Origin: Crocodylus rhombifer
Lineage: Eukaryota; Chordata; Crocodylia; Crocodylidae
Assembly (NCBI GenBank): GCA_038503035.1
Contig: JAVSML010025537.1
Span: 190,304 to 254,303, forward strand
DNA: 64,000 nucleotides
Direction of reading: 5' to 3'
Shown here: in pieces, positions 13,191-25,913 of the stretch
Position numbering within the stretch: the stretch's first letter is position 1
Layout of the letters: the number at the start of each line of letters is the position of its first letter
The notes under the pieces: model-generated
What the model saw: the letters and a program-made list of their open reading frames with translations, nothing else
What the model was told of the DNA's origin: nothing
Database searches by the model: none
Position numbers and translations under genes: made by a program

Positions 13191-13477
13191 GAGTGTACAC
13201 CTTAACACAAAAGCTAGAGAAGAAGCCCCTGCAGGAGAGGGAAGAAAGGCTCTGTCACAGTCTGGCTGCCTGAGATGCTGCTGGTGCTACTGTGCTAGTG
13301 CTCACTCAGTTATTTTATTACCTGTTATTATTTAAGGTGATGGACTGGACTGAGGCTGTAAGGGGAGGAGGAGCCCTCATGGGGGCACAATACTGTGTCA
13401 TGTAGAGGCCCCAGTGCCAGTGAGGGCGCACCTTAAGACACACAGTCACACGTGACACAAGTTTTGCTTGTCAGCAG

Positions 13478-13725
13478 CTTGAGGTGCAGTTTCCTAGAAA
13501 CCCATGCACCTATCTCCTTGAAACCTGGCAGGCTTCATGGCCTGAGCAGGAGCTACCACATCTGCTGTTTTCACCCCGCTGTGTCTTCACACTTACAAGT
13601 GACATGAGTTTTACTTTCAAGACTTTGAGGTGTACTTTCCCAGAAACCCCAGCCCTAACTCCTTGAAACTTGGCAGGCTTCATGCCCTCAGAAGGAGCTA
13701 CCAATCCCAGCTGTTTTCACCCAAA
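13478..13725. repeat. Internal tandem duplication in hAT element
   Basis: Two diverged copies of about 105 bp, offset by 145 bp. Each contains CCTTGAAACYTGGCAGGCTT, GAGCTACCA and CTGTTTTCACCC. They lie inside the 12.9 kb hAT element. Confidence 0.75.
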
Positions 13726-13913
13726 TCTGCCAAAAAATGACAAAGTTATAGGCAGTTTTGTGCTTCCCCATTACACACCAAATCAGTTTTGATGAAATTA
13801 AATGGAAGTGTTTTCAAAACTAAACGAAATGAAATTTGAAACGAAATACTGTCCCATTGAAATGGCGAAATGGAAGTCGAAACGGTGCTGTTTCGCACAG
13901 CCCTACTGCACAG

Positions 13914-16210
13914 GACCTTCTGCCTTCTTTCAGCTGAGAAATCATTGTTATTTTTGAACATTGAGGGTAGCCTGGGTGACAGCAGCCATGAGCTCATCAG
14001 GTTCACTGCCCACTACAAGGTTGACAAATCAACTAGCAGGATTGAAGTCCTGGACTTCAAAAATGCTGACTTCAACAGGCTCAGGACATTAGTAGGGCAG
14101 ATGATGCGGGACCAGGGATGGAAGGCGAATGGGTTGCACGAAGAGTGGTCATTCCTCAAGGACACGGTCCTCGAAGCACAAAAGAAAATGATTCGCATGA
14201 AGAGGAAATGTAGAAGAAGGGCTGGCAATTTCTCCTGGCTCAATAGGGACATCATGGTCTTCTTGAAAAAGAAAAAAAGGGGCGTACACACAGTGGAAGC
14301 TAGGGACAGTCCTCAGGAGGACTGTGCAACAGTGGTTTGCACTTGTAGGGAAATGGTTAGGAAAGCTAAGGCAGCAACAGTTTAAGTTAGCCAAGGGAGT
14401 CAAGGACAATAAGACGTCCTTCTTTAGGTATGTGGTAAGCAGAAGGAAAACAAATGGAAGTGTGGGAACCCTGATTAACTCCTCAGGACAGCTAGTAATG
14501 GACACTCGGGGAAAAACTGAAATTCTGAATGCCCATTTTGCTTCTGTATTTCACCGGGCTAAGGGGAAAGACAAGCAAGATAAGGATCACAGAGGGCATG
14601 GTGGAAATAATGGCCTTTCCACTATGGATGCTGAGTTAGTCCAAAACCAACAAGAAAACCTAAACATTTATAAGTCAGCAGGACCAGATGGATTTCACCT
14701 GAGAGTGCTGATGGAGATGGCTGAGGTCATTGCAGAACCCCTGGCAAAACCCTTTCAGAAATTGTGGCACACAGGAAATCCCTGAGGATTGGGAAAGAGC
14801 AAACATTGTGCTCATCTTCAAGAAGGGGAAGAGGAAGGATTCAGGCAACTTTAGGTCAATCAGCCTAACCTCCATCCCAGGGAAAATCCTGGAAAAACTC
14901 ATTAAAGAATGTGTGTGTGATATGCTCATTGAGGGTAAGATTCTGAATGACAGCCAGCATGGCTTCAACATGAGTAGGTCTCGTCTTAACAATCTCATCT
15001 CCTTCTACGAACGGGTCTCTCACCACATGGACATGGGAAAGAAGATTGGCATTATATAACTAGACTTCCAAAAGGCTTTTGATCTAGTATCCCACCATAT
15101 CCTTGTGGAAAAATTTGAAGATTGTGGGCTTAACTGCTCAACATTTCAGTGGGTGGGAAACTGGGTGCATGGTAGGACCCAGAGAGTTCTCATGAACGGA
15201 TCAGTGTCATCCTGGTGTGAAGTGGCCAGCAGTGTCCCTCAGGGGTCCATGCTTGGACCAGTGCTTTTCAACATCTTTATCAATGATTTGGATGCGGGGG
15301 TAAAAAGCTCACTGGCCAAGTTCGCAGATGACACCAAGTTATGAGGGAGTATGGTCATGCCAGAAGATAAGCTGCAGATACAGGTAGACCTGAACAGGCT
15401 GGAGAGTTGGGCAGACTGGAACCAAATGAAGTTCAACACTCAGAAGTGTAATGTGCTCCATCTGGGGGTAAACAACCCTCAACATACCTACAGGCTGGGC
15501 AGCAATAATTTGACTTGCACCATAGCCGAAAGGGACCTAGGAGTAGCGATTGACCATCGCATGAACATGCACTGGCAGTGCAATGCTGTGGCCATTTGGG
15601 CAAACAACATGCTGGCATGCATTAATTATTACATTTCATGCAAAACTAGGGAAGTGATTCTTCCACTGTACTCCGCACTAAGGAGATCACAGCTCGGGTA
15701 GAGTCCAATTCTGGGCGCCACACTTGAACAAGGATGTGGAAAAACTTGAGCGGGTCCAGAGAAGAGCCATGCATATGGCCAGGCACTTGCAAGACAAGCA
15801 ATACAGGGAGAGGCTGAGGAACTTGGGCCTCTTCAGCCTACGGAAGGGAAGGCTGAGAGGGGACTTGGTAGCAGCTTACTGTTACATCAGATGAGTACAT
15901 CAAGATGAACAGTACAGGAGTACATCAAGATGAAATCGATGAACAGCTGTTCACCAGGGCACGCCGGGGAAGACCAGGAGCATTGAACACAAATTCCTGG
16001 AAGGCTGCTTCAGGCTCAATTCCAGAAAAAACTCCTTCACAGTCAGGGTGTCCAAACTGTAGAATAAACTCCCTCCAGTAGTGGTGCAGTCACCTACTCT
16101 GGAATCTTCAAAAGGAGACAGTACAGTCACCTTGCTGGGGTTACTTGACTCAATGATCTACAAGGTCTCTTCCAGCCCCTAACATAGATTCAGTCATATG
16201 AATCTATGAT
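13914..16210 (+). pseudogene. CR1 LINE ORF2 (endonuclease end, reverse transcriptase, 3' tail), broken
   Basis: This is a 5'-truncated CR1. In order: the end of the AP endonuclease domain (near 13970; GDSSHELIRF stands where the SDH motif is expected), the linker with RKAKAA, then the reverse transcriptase. Visible motifs are KSAGPDGFH (14.67 kb), IPEDWERANIVLIFKKG (14.78 kb), [15 protein letters not shown] (15.06 kb), [20 protein letters not shown] (15.23 kb) and FADDTKL (15.32 kb; both catalytic Asp kept). The C-terminal part and 3' UTR end near 16.21 kb at AATCTATGA. Frame breaks lie near 14.38 and 14.78 kb, with stops at about 15.06, 15.34 and 15.70 kb, so it is dead. Its 5' edge abuts the right flank of the hAT at 12.9 kb, which may have inserted next to it or into it. 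Confidence 0.95.
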
Positions 16211-18780
16211 TGTCTTCCCATACCTTTTGATTTTGGTGCAGAAAAAAAAACTTCTATCACTTTCATTATTCCCAATATCTCCAAAGAAAAACTATTTATA
16301 ATCTAAATAAACCTTAATTACCTCAATAAACCTTAATAAACTATTAAGGCAGTTAGTAAAGACCAACCTTTTTGGTTATTCTTAAGATATTGAAGTCTTT
16401 TGAGCATACTTGATAAATATTTTGAGACACTAGATTAGCAAACACATTCTGATGGTTACTAGTTACTAGTGGATCAGAATCTTCCACTGTTACTCTTACA
16501 TGATGTGTAATGATTTTTATTATACCTAAGAAAAAAGAACTGTGATTTTCTCTCCCACCTCAGTCTGAAGAGATGGTATAATCACCTTCAAGAAGTAGTG
16601 CCAATAATACGGACAGTTAGGCTAGAAACAGGTGTTGCTGAATAAAGTAGATCAGCTGGTCCATTTCAGTGGGCAAAACATGTTGTACCTCATCTTGCCC
16701 TTGATGGTGCGAAAAAATGCCTGATATGCATCTCTGCTTTCCACACTGAGACAGGCCTGACCCTTGCAGTTGTGGTGGCTGAGTGGGGAAAGCAGGGAAG
16801 GGCTCTTCCCTGGGCTGCACCTTTGTAAACAGGGAAAACAGGCAGGTGCTCTAGCAACTTGAGGGCCCCTTAAGCCCCCAGAGCACCTACCTGGGGTGTC
16901 TAGAGCAGCTGAGGGTGCCCCTATTTTCCTACTAGAGAGCTAATAGACATCTGCCACAATAAAGTGGTGGAGTTTTTTTACTACCTTTTGTTGTGTCACT
17001 GATTTTCTTTTGCTTACTATTTGTAGCCGTCATAAAAAATGTTATGGCTGTACAAACAAGACATCAGGCAATGACTGTTTCCACCCTAATTTCCAGATCG
17101 ATAATGCTCTTCAAACTTCTCCAAACATGTTGGCGGCTCAGTTAAATTAGTTACTAAATCAGTTACATTACTAGCTTATCCTAAGTGTGATGGAGCTCTA
17201 CTGTTTTTTTTTCTTTTTCAGTATTCTCATTAGTGCTTCTTTCAGAAGAATAATGCTAACCCCGAACAACTCTGAAACTTATAAATTGCAATAGATGCTA
17301 TTAATATAGATCCCAATATGCAACACTTGACTCTTGCCTAAATACAGTTCATTAAGCTACAAAGCTTCACCATAAAAACATTCATTTCAGAATAATGTTC
17401 TGCAGGGGAAATCTAATTTCCAGTTTTGTGCCACAAGATAACACAATCAGGACAAAACTGGGTAACATCTAACAAAGGATTAAAACACAGTAAACCTCTA
17501 AGCATCTACAAAATCCTTACAACAAGAACTCTGGTTATGGGCTCAGACGTCCCACTGCCAGAGCTGTGATGGTGGACAGAATTAAGACTGCATCCATACC
17601 TTAAAAGATTTTACAAGCTAGAAATAAGGAACAACACTAAGATTAATGAAGAGAGCTAAGGCAATAGGGAAGGGAAGAAGTTAATATAACTTGGATCATT
17701 CCAGTGATGATTTATTTCAACTAATTTCCATACCTTAAGTATATTGATAGGGGGTCAGTTTTTAGGAGGGATCTGACTGAGGCATGATTGGCATCTAAAC
17801 AGATTACTTTAAAGCTACATTAGAGTCAATACCTTCTTGGACTGTTGCTGAAAATAAGGTTGAAAGTTGCTGAAGAGGCTACTGGTAGGCTTCAGCTGGA
17901 TTAAAGCATCATTTTTACTTCTTCCCCCACCACCCTATCTGTGCTGGAGCACATCAGTAATTCCCCCTTTCGTTTCCCTCTGATCCTCTGTAGAGGAGAA
18001 CTTCCTTAAAGGTGAAGAGGAGCACTGTAACAATACTACACACTTCTCTCCTCACAGTCTCCAAGGGCATGTCAAAAATAAATTCAGAAGTTGTGGACTA
18101 CAGCATATGTAGACAAATCTAACCTGAGTTTAAACTAACTAGGTTGGATACAGATAACAATACAGTGGCTCCCATACAGTATTTGCTGTTGGCTACAGAA
18201 CCTGGGACTCTGGATAAATACTCACTCACACTGAGCTTCATGCTGCTGCTGGTACAGTTATTTCCAACAGAGTTAGCTATCCTAAAGTTAGATCTGGTAC
18301 AGTAAAACCTTCAGATTTAAACTTTCCTGGAGTACAGCATAATATGAATGGCTGAAAACTGTTTTTAAAGATCACCTTCTCTGCATCCATTTCTTAACCT
18401 CAGTGGTATCATCCACTATCTAAGCACCTGCCTCCCCCTCAATTAATTCAGTGCCCTTTTGAAAGATTATGTCAAACGCTTTGTGAATTCGCCTCAGAAG
18501 AAACTGCATCTGGATTGGATGACCTGGGAGGAAAATATGTGAAAACCTCTCATTTAATGAGTTTTTCAAGTGCCTTAACTATCACCATCATAATATTCTA
18601 ATTAAAAGTATACACATGAAATTATTTAAAATATAGGTGTTTCAGATGCATAGCGCATGTACTCACAAATAAATATATGTAATACAATATTAAATCAAAT
18701 ATTCTAAAATCACTCTTTATTCTACCTTAGTGAACCCTCACATATCTATCAGGGGCACATTCATAACAACTACAGCTTTA
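16211..18780. other. AT-rich DNA, no gene recognised
   Basis: A somewhat GC-richer patch at 16.6-16.95 kb could be an old repeat, but its ends and family are unclear. The rest shows no frames, RNAs or repeats that I can name. Confidence 0.5.
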
Positions 18781-18784
18781 GAAT

Positions 18785-18885
18785 CTGATGAAGTAGGTCG
18801 TTGCCTGTTAAGGTTTGCCTCTCTGAACTAGTTAGTATCAAGGTACCTTCCCACATTACCTTCTGCCTGACTTCAGATGAACGTG
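18785..18885 (+). mobile_element. Penelope-type tail with partly preserved hammerhead core
   Basis: CTGATGA (18785-18791) is intact. It is followed by a hairpin like stem II (GTAGGTC, GTT, GCCTGTT), a degraded GAAA block (TTAAGG), TTTGCCTCTCTGAAC, TTAGTATCAAGGTACC and TTCTGCCTGACTTCAG. The order and spacing match the copy at 37.84 kb. With GAAA lost, no cleavage is expected. Assignment to a Penelope-like family is by comparison with 63.1 kb. Confidence 0.55.
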
Positions 18886-19528
18886 ACTAACCACCTCACT
18901 CAACCACATTTTAAAAACCCTTTAAAACTATTAACAACAGGTAAGAATGTAATAGAAATTGGCCATTCCTTTGCCCTGATAAATAAGTAATCTTTATCAC
19001 ATTCTTTTCTTTTGCTAATTGTTTGCCTGTTACCATTGGGAATTTCTCCTCCCAATTTCACAGCTCTACCCTCTGTTTTAATAACTGCTGTGCTTTCTTG
19101 CCTCCTCAGACCTGAAGAAGAATGCTTTACATTGTCTAACGTTTTCCCAACCATGCAGCTGGTCCAATAGAATCCTTCCCTCACAGGCAAGTATCTATCA
19201 GGCCATGTACAGATATGTGGTAGACCTGTAGACTATGGGCCTTATTCAAAGGTCATAGGAGTCAACAGAAAACTCCATATGACTCTTCTGTTGGCTTTGG
19301 ATACGGTCTACCTTGAAAATGCCATTTCTTGACTTGCAATAAGAGGTAAATGGGATTTCTAGTTTGTAAGGGGAGAGTGGATTGTATTGGATTGTACAAT
19401 CTGCCCTCATAGTTGAAAGTGAGAAGAGGAGGGGATAGGGTCCAGGGAAGTTTTACAGATTGAAGGCATGGCGGAACCATGGGCCGCATCCAGATGAGAG
19501 TGGCTGTGCGGTATGTGGCGCTGTGGAT
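18886..19528. other. Unassigned DNA
   Basis: No clear repeat or gene. Minus-strand frames of about 100 aa have no recognisable domain. Confidence 0.5.
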
Positions 19529-20498
19529 TAGTGGTGCATTGATAGAGATTTTTGGGGCTGATACCAATAGCTGATATTTATGGAGGCATACTGGCTGATA
19601 CAGATTTGCTTTCTGTCAGATACAGCTGCCAACAGCTGATAAGTCTGGTGTGGTGGAAGGCGGGGGCAGATCAATGCCCCCAGCGGTGAGGGAGGGGGCA
19701 GAGGCAGGTGTTGCCCAGACGGACAGGATGAAGTTGTGACTTGTGGTAGGGGAGGCAGCTCCTGCTGCTGCTTGCACCCTGGGGGGCCAGGGGAGAAGAG
19801 ATGGGAACTTGCACCCCCAGGATCTGCATGGGATGGGGTGGGGCAGGCTGCAGCCAGGGCTGCACAGAGCTCTTCTCAGCGGGGGTTGGGCTTGGAGCAG
19901 GTGCCAGTGGCATTGGGAGGATGTTGCATCCTCCCCAAATTTCACGGCTGCTCTGCTTCCAGCGCCACTGCCACCAGGGATGCAGGGTGTTGAGCCAGGG
20001 CTGTGCCCAGTGGCAGCAGTGTTGGGAGCAGAGCAGCAGCAAAATTTGGGGTGGATGCAGCAACCTCCCAGTGCTGCTGGCACCTGCTTTGAGCGCAGCC
20101 CCTGGTGAGAAGAGTCCTGAACAACCCTGGCTGCAGCCCACTCTGCCCTGCGTAGATCTAGGGGGCCCACACAGCGGCGGAAGCCGCCTCCCCACCATGA
20201 GCTGCAGCTCTGTCCCCTTACCCCTACAGCACCTGCCACTGCTCCCTCCCTCACTGTGGGCCCCCCCGCCATGCCTCTTCCCTCCCCCCTTCCCTTCCAC
20301 TACACCGGATGTACCAGCTGGAGGCAGATCTCCATGCTGCCAGCTCTGCTCCTCACTGCCTGATTCCTGTGCTGTGGCTGTGCACAGCACAGGCCTTTAT
20401 TGGCCAAATTATCAGCCACACTGGGCTGATATCCAATGCAACCAGTTTTCTTTATATCGGTACCGATCCAATATCAGATCAATGTGTTGGTGCACCTA
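19529..20498. mobile_element. Foldback non-autonomous hAT, TAGGGGTGCACCGATA-type ends
   Basis: The left end TAGTGGTGCATTGATA and the reverse complement of the right end (TAGGTGCACCAACACATTGAT) match each other and the element at 29.6 kb. Left and right subterminal parts align with the opposite ends of the 29.6 kb element, so the two copies are in opposite orientation. Most of the interior is a giant inverted repeat: roughly 19617-19977 pairs with 20008-20330 across a 30 base centre. This explains why overlapping 120-260 aa frames with similar composition occur on both strands; they are not genes. The flanks (CTGTGGAT and CTGCAGAC) differ by three transitions, so the target duplication is only possible. 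Confidence 0.82.
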
Positions 20499-22430
20499 TT
20501 CTGCAGACATGTCTATGGCACCACATGCTGCACATTCAGCTGTTCTCTGTGCTGCAAGGGAGAAGCACAGGGTTTGTTTTTTTTAACCCCTACCTATTCA
20601 GGGGTCAAAAACCCTGCACAAAAAAAAGAAAAAAAAAGAAAAGTGGAGTGGCACATGTAGGGGTGCGCACACCACTCAAAACTGGAGCCTGACTGGTCAC
20701 AACCACACTTTAGCTGCCAGCTAGGCTCCGAGCAGCACGATCAACACTGCTGCAGCCTCAGAGGCCTCTAGGATTCTAGGTAAGGCTTCTGGGGCCAGCC
20801 CAGTGCTGACCCCAGCCTCTCCTACCCCACCCAGGGTTGCTGTGTGCCAGAGGGTGCATGGCACAGGTATTCTCAGGGGACAACTAGCAGTAGCACAAGG
20901 TATGCTGCTGTTTCTTTTCTCCAGGGAAACAAGCATCTATGCTCATGTGGATGAGGAAGTGGTGATCTTCCATTCAACTTCCTGTGGGTTTTAGACCATA
21001 GAGTTCCTCTTATTTTAAGAATAAAATGTATACAAGTCTCTTGGCCACAGAAAATAATTTGGATGAAGACCATCAGGATCTTTGCTTAATAGCTTGCACA
21101 GACAAGTAATAATTTTATTTAACATTAACCTCCATCTGTTTCAACTACTGCTGATAGGCAAGTCAGTTCCTAAACTCCTGGGTAATAATACTTCAAGCCA
21201 TGCTGACACACCTAACTTCTCTTGATTTCAGTGAGAATTCTATGATTTATTGTAATATGCAGACTGCTGATTATCCCGAGCAACTTACATACTTCAAATC
21301 AACATGCCAAAGAAATATTTCTTAACACAATACGCAGCATTCCAGCTCAAAACTATTTTCAGACCCTTTGATATACAAACAAAGAAAACAACAGTGTGGG
21401 GAGGTATAAAGATTATAGCAGCACCTGATTGTAATAACTTCTTTAACTTACAGTTGGCTTCATTTATTGTGAGCCCAATGGCCATCAAAAAGTCCTGGTG
21501 ATAAAAGCATACAACTGATACACATGATTTGCCCATGTTATACAAGAACAAATCTCAATATTTGAAAGAGCAAAGTTCATAAGCACCTATTTCCAGATGC
21601 TAAATTTGCTAAAATATACCAATCAAAGAAAAAGTCCATTTTTTGTAAACAAATTAAACATGATGTTAAATTAGAATATTCTATGAAAGCAAAGAAAGAA
21701 GCAAGACTACAAATAAAACAATACTGAAAATAAAGAGCTAATACTATTTTGAAGCCTAACAGTACATGTAGTTGCTTAGTTTACTAAAGAAAAAGATTTT
21801 GTTTTTGCTTTTTCTTATGTCCACACACGTTTCTTATATATTTAGAAGATTCCTGTGTCACATTCCACCTTCCATTCAAACATAAACCTTTGAGCAGTGA
21901 ATCTGTTTCACTATTTAAACAATAAAATTTCACTTGCCATATCAAATTATACATAACATCTTCTTGCAAGCATGCAGGAATAATACTGTAATTTAGCTTT
22001 GATGAGATCCTACTGAAACATGTTTTAAATTTATGAGGCAATTTTTTACATGCAACTACATAATCCATTGTTGACTAAAGATACTGAACATGGTGTAAAT
22101 TGTATCATTTTCAAATGTAACACAAAACTACAATATATGGCCAGATGATTCTGTATACACATAGGTTTAAGAGGTAATGTGCAGCACTGGGATAAAATCC
22201 TGCAGTCCTTGAAAAAACCCTAATGCAGAAGAACCACAGGGCCAGACTGGAAATCCAGAAAGGACTCTGCAGTCTTCTGCATACTGTTAAACTTAGCTTT
22301 GAGGAGTTAACTCCATGCGAGTGAGAACTGAGCGAGCTGAGCTGTAGGGTGGTTCACCTGCTGAGCTTGGACGGGAGATACTGGAGCAAGTGTGGGGCGC
22401 GCTGGGTCAGGACTTTGCATGCGGGTCCCT
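20499..22430. other. AT-rich DNA, no gene recognised
   Basis: No recognisable coding or RNA features. An A-rich run at 20.62-20.64 kb may be a simple expansion. Confidence 0.5.
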
Positions 22431-23309
22431 GCCGGTACTGCACGGCTGTGGGGGGGAGCCCTGCTCACTGCTACCCCCCCCCCCCACCACACACATGTAC
22501 CCACACACACACCCAGCCACCCTCTATACAGTCCCCCCACAAACCCTATACTCACCCCCACACATATCCACAGAAATCCCCCTGCACCCACCCACATCCA
22601 CACATACCCCTACACCCTCCCCCACACTCCACATATACATACAACCACACACACATACCTACATTCTCCACAAACCCCATACCCACCTACCCATACCTCC
22701 CCACATTCCCCACATTTTGAGCTATTATGTACTCAACTCTATATACACAACACACACACAAAATCAGGACTTCTTTTTTTTTAAATAAAATTAAAATATG
22801 TTATTGTGGAAGTTTGATTTTTAGTATATAATTTCGGGTTGTTTTTTTTCTGGTTCCAAGATGGCAAACCCCCTTCCCAAAAGGAGTATTTCCAGGAGCA
22901 AGGAGAGGGACTTCTGGTGGGAAAGGTCAGAGGTTAGGGGGACAGGACTTCCAGTCCCAAGTTGGTGACCAGGAGGCAGGGCTGTCCCTGGCGGGGCATG
23001 AATCAGGGTGACTTCCCTTGGCCCCACACTTTTGGGGGCCCTGCACAGCCAAGCAGTGGCCGTGACAACTTTGTGAGGTTGCTGGCTTTGTGTCCGGCTG
23101 CTTGCTACCCTCTCTGCTGGCTTCTTCGCATCCAGGGTACATGGGGTGGGGCCCCGCATGAGCTGATTTGCCTCAGGCTCTGCACCCTGCTTGGGTCAGC
23201 TCTGCCAGGAGGCGGGGAGCATGTCAAGGGGCAGAGCCACCCTTGCAACCCTTGACAGCTCACCTAACCTTGTTAAGTGGCCCTGCACACGAAACAATTG
23301 CCCGCCCTG
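22430..23309 (+). mobile_element. hAT-like repeat with CCCACA minisatellite, copy 2
   Basis: Same family and orientation as 9.6-10.24 kb. Shared words include CTGGTTCCAAGATGGC, AAAAGGAGTATTTCC, GGGACTTCTGGTGG, CCCTTGACAGCTCACC and the right end AATTGCCCGCCCTG (complement CAGGGCGGGCAATT, hAT-like). This copy carries about 200 bp more between the middle and the right end than copy 1. The left edge is not defined. A C/A-rich minisatellite occupies 22480-22720. Confidence 0.6.
22480..22720. repeat. C/A-rich minisatellite
   Basis: Irregular CCCACA and ACACAT units after a run of about 13 C. It produces three overlapping proline/histidine/threonine-rich frames of about 125-130 aa that I regard as artefacts. 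Confidence 0.85.
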
Positions 23310-24940
23310 ATATAGAGTCACATTACAGATGGTATGAGGTGTAATATGGCCTAAACAAGGTGCAGAGATCATTTTTTATTCCAAGTCTTCCATATAAACT
23401 GTCTTTCAAAAAAATTGTGAAAGTATTTTATATTTATTTCAAATGGATTGGGGTGCAGGAATTTTAGAGGTCTGATGGTCTGTCATACTTGAATGACAGT
23501 ATGTGCTTCTTGGAGTAACAAACTGGAAAACAACTGGAGTTACATAATAATAAAAAAATAAAAACATATCTCCAGGGAAAAGATAGCCATAACTGCAGAA
23601 AAGTAGAAGTTACTCAAGCTCAGATGCATACATTCCCTTTTTCCCCCCAAAGAGATGGAAGTCATCTATTCTCCTTAATTACAAATTATTTAGAACACAT
23701 GAAAAATCTGACTAATATTTACTTGAATTCAACAATTCCTGACAGCTCAGTAAAAATATATACAATTGAAAAACATATGACTGGATATAGATGTATTTTT
23801 TGCCCTTTTTACTATTCCACTATATTGGAGGAGCTACTTATATCAAGATGCAACAAAATAAGTATGTACCCTTTATAAATTATGCTTAAAAGATATGGAA
23901 CTTTTTGATTTGGTATTGCATTATATACTATGAATTAAAAAATATTACTATAATTATATTTCTGTCTTATTTTTGACATTTTCCCCTATTCAGTTCTCCC
24001 AAGTTTTGCTAATCAGGAATGTTATGGCTGGGGGTGGGGGGTCCTCTTTTTTTCTATAAATATATTGTTTAGATTTCTGTTTGCATTCTATTAGACTTAC
24101 CACTATGAAATTCATAGATTATGAAACAAATCTGCAACTTTTGGCATAATGTATACTAAACATACTGTATAGCAGTTAAACACAGTGGGTTAGGGTCTAC
24201 CTCCTACTGAAGACAATGGGAGTTTGATTGGATCCTTATTTATTTATAAATATGTATCACATAGCTTCATTCACTGGGTAGGTAACAGAGAGCAGTAATT
24301 ATCTGGCTCTGGATAATTCTCATTGTTAATAAGCTGTCAAATTTGTGACTTTGTCTTTCAAAAAATAATAATATTGGCAGCTGTTACTAGAGTACTTGAT
24401 AACTTTATAGACTCCTGGATGTCATATTTGATTAAAACAATTAAAACAATCTCCAATAACAGTACAGAATTATTTCCTATAATATTTAAATGTGCACTTT
24501 GTTTTCTAGTTTTAAAAGGATCTGTATTTATACAGGCATATTCTCCTAGATGGCATTTCAGTGAGGCAAAAAGCTTTATTTGTCCGTGATAGGATTTTTG
24601 ATGCAAGAGAAGATCATTCAGAACACAGGGCGACTCAGTGGGATGCATCTGTATTCAATAACAAACTTAATTCTATGTTTTGTTCTGAACACTTCTAAAC
24701 TTGCTTCAATACTATCAATTTAGAATGATCCAGCTTCTGACTCATCCCCATTGAATAAGGATTTTTTATGAAAGTGGCATAAACAGTGACTGGTGTAGGG
24801 GCCTAGAACTTAAACAGCGCAGTACATGTCAGAGAAATATGTCTATTTGAAAGCATCATCCTGTTCCAAGCAGTAGTTAGACTATTACCACCTGCAAGGA
24901 CACCTTTGTTTAATCTGGAAAATCTTAGATTCACATAGGC
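23310..24940. other. AT-rich DNA, no gene recognised
   Basis: Only short frames. A patch near 24.19-24.23 kb (AAGACAATGGGAGTTTGAT) resembles a dispersed reptile repeat but is too short to assign. Confidence 0.45.
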
Positions 24941-25905
24941 TAGGGATAGACACTACACATACACCGGTTTAAGTGATCAGATACTAGTTTAAACCTGTAA
25001 CAGAACAGATGTTCAGTGCACACAAATCAGTTTGAAAATGCCTGAAACCAGTTTGAGAAAAACCTAGCTGAATGCAGTATCAGACTAAACTGATTTGGGT
25101 CAAACCAGTTTATGCAATGTCTATCCCAGACCCCTTCCTGATTTAACTTAAACAGGAGTCCCCCAGCATTCCAGATGGTTCTCAGCCCTGGGCGGGGCTG
25201 TCTGTTCCAGAGCAGAGCTGGCCTCGCTCCTCTGCCCCCTAGCTGGAGCTTGGGCAGACTGCAGGCACAGCAATGTCTGCCTGGCTTCCCCATGGCCCCT
25301 GCTCCTTCTCACCACTTGCTGCTCAAGCAGGGATCCCCCCTCCTACAGCACAGACTGTAGCCAGCATGTAGTATGCTGAGAGTTGTCTGGGTAAGGCAGA
25401 CAGGACAAAGGCAGACAGGACAGTGTCCACGTCTTTTTGGAGCTAATCAAGAGGTCAGCTGGTAATGTCCATTCATTCCTTCCTTCCTTGGAAAAAGTAG
25501 TTTAAGAAGAGCTTGAACTAATGAGAAAGGCTTTTGTTTTCTTGATGGGATACTAAATGCAGTGCTGCTCCCTGCATAACTCCCTGCTGTGTAACTAAAT
25601 GCAGTGTAACCAACTCTTTGCTGGCTCCCTTGCTGGTCAGGAGCAGCGAGGGGGGGAACCCCTCCCTAATCAGAGTGTCCTGCTAGGACTGGCCATGCTC
25701 AGCACTGAGGAAGGGAAGGGAGGGCTACTCTAACGCCTCCCCCTGCACCTGGCTTCTAGCCTGAGCCACTGCAGGTATATGCCCACATTTCTTCAGTCCA
25801 TGGGGGATGTATATATGGTTACAAACCAGTTCAGTCTAGCCAGGTCAGACTAACCTGCAAAGACTAAATCAATTCAGGCTCAGGCTTTTTGAATGTCTGT
25901 CCCTA
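24941..25905. mobile_element. DNA transposon copy, TAGGGATAGACA-type ends
   Basis: The left end TAGGGATAGACACTACA and the reverse complement of the right end (TAGGGACAGACATTCAA) form hAT-like inverted repeats. Flanks share CATAGG (left ending at 24939, right ending at 25913), a probable worn target duplication. A second inverted copy of the left end lies at 25092-25135, so the first 195 bp alone can fold back. The shorter relative at 30.70-30.94 kb shares both ends. The centre is GC-rich with no transposase. Confidence 0.7.
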
Positions 25906-25913
25906 GCCATAGG

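Larger units (their letters stand above)
12889..13905. mobile_element. Non-autonomous hAT, TAGGGCTGTGCGAA ends, with 8 bp target duplication
   Basis: The left end is TAGGACTGTGCAAAA and the reverse complement of the right end is TAGGGCTGTGCGAAACAG. The flanks are CTGCACAA (12881-12888) and CTGCACAG (13906-13913), an 8 bp duplication with one change. Both fit the hAT preference nTnnnnAn. The 1,017 bp interior has no transposase: it holds a CA microsatellite and a partial internal duplication. The ends match those of the element at 50.86-51.78 kb, but the interior is different. Confidence 0.88.

Noticed and set aside
19616..20586. Frames of 218, 239 and 261 aa on opposite strands
   Set aside because: They are products of the GC-rich palindromic core of the foldback hAT. 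The two strands encode look-alike peptides because of the inverted repeat.
22349..22788. Three 123-132 aa His/Pro/Thr-rich frames
   Set aside because: These are translations of the CCCACA minisatellite in all three frames; no gene signal.
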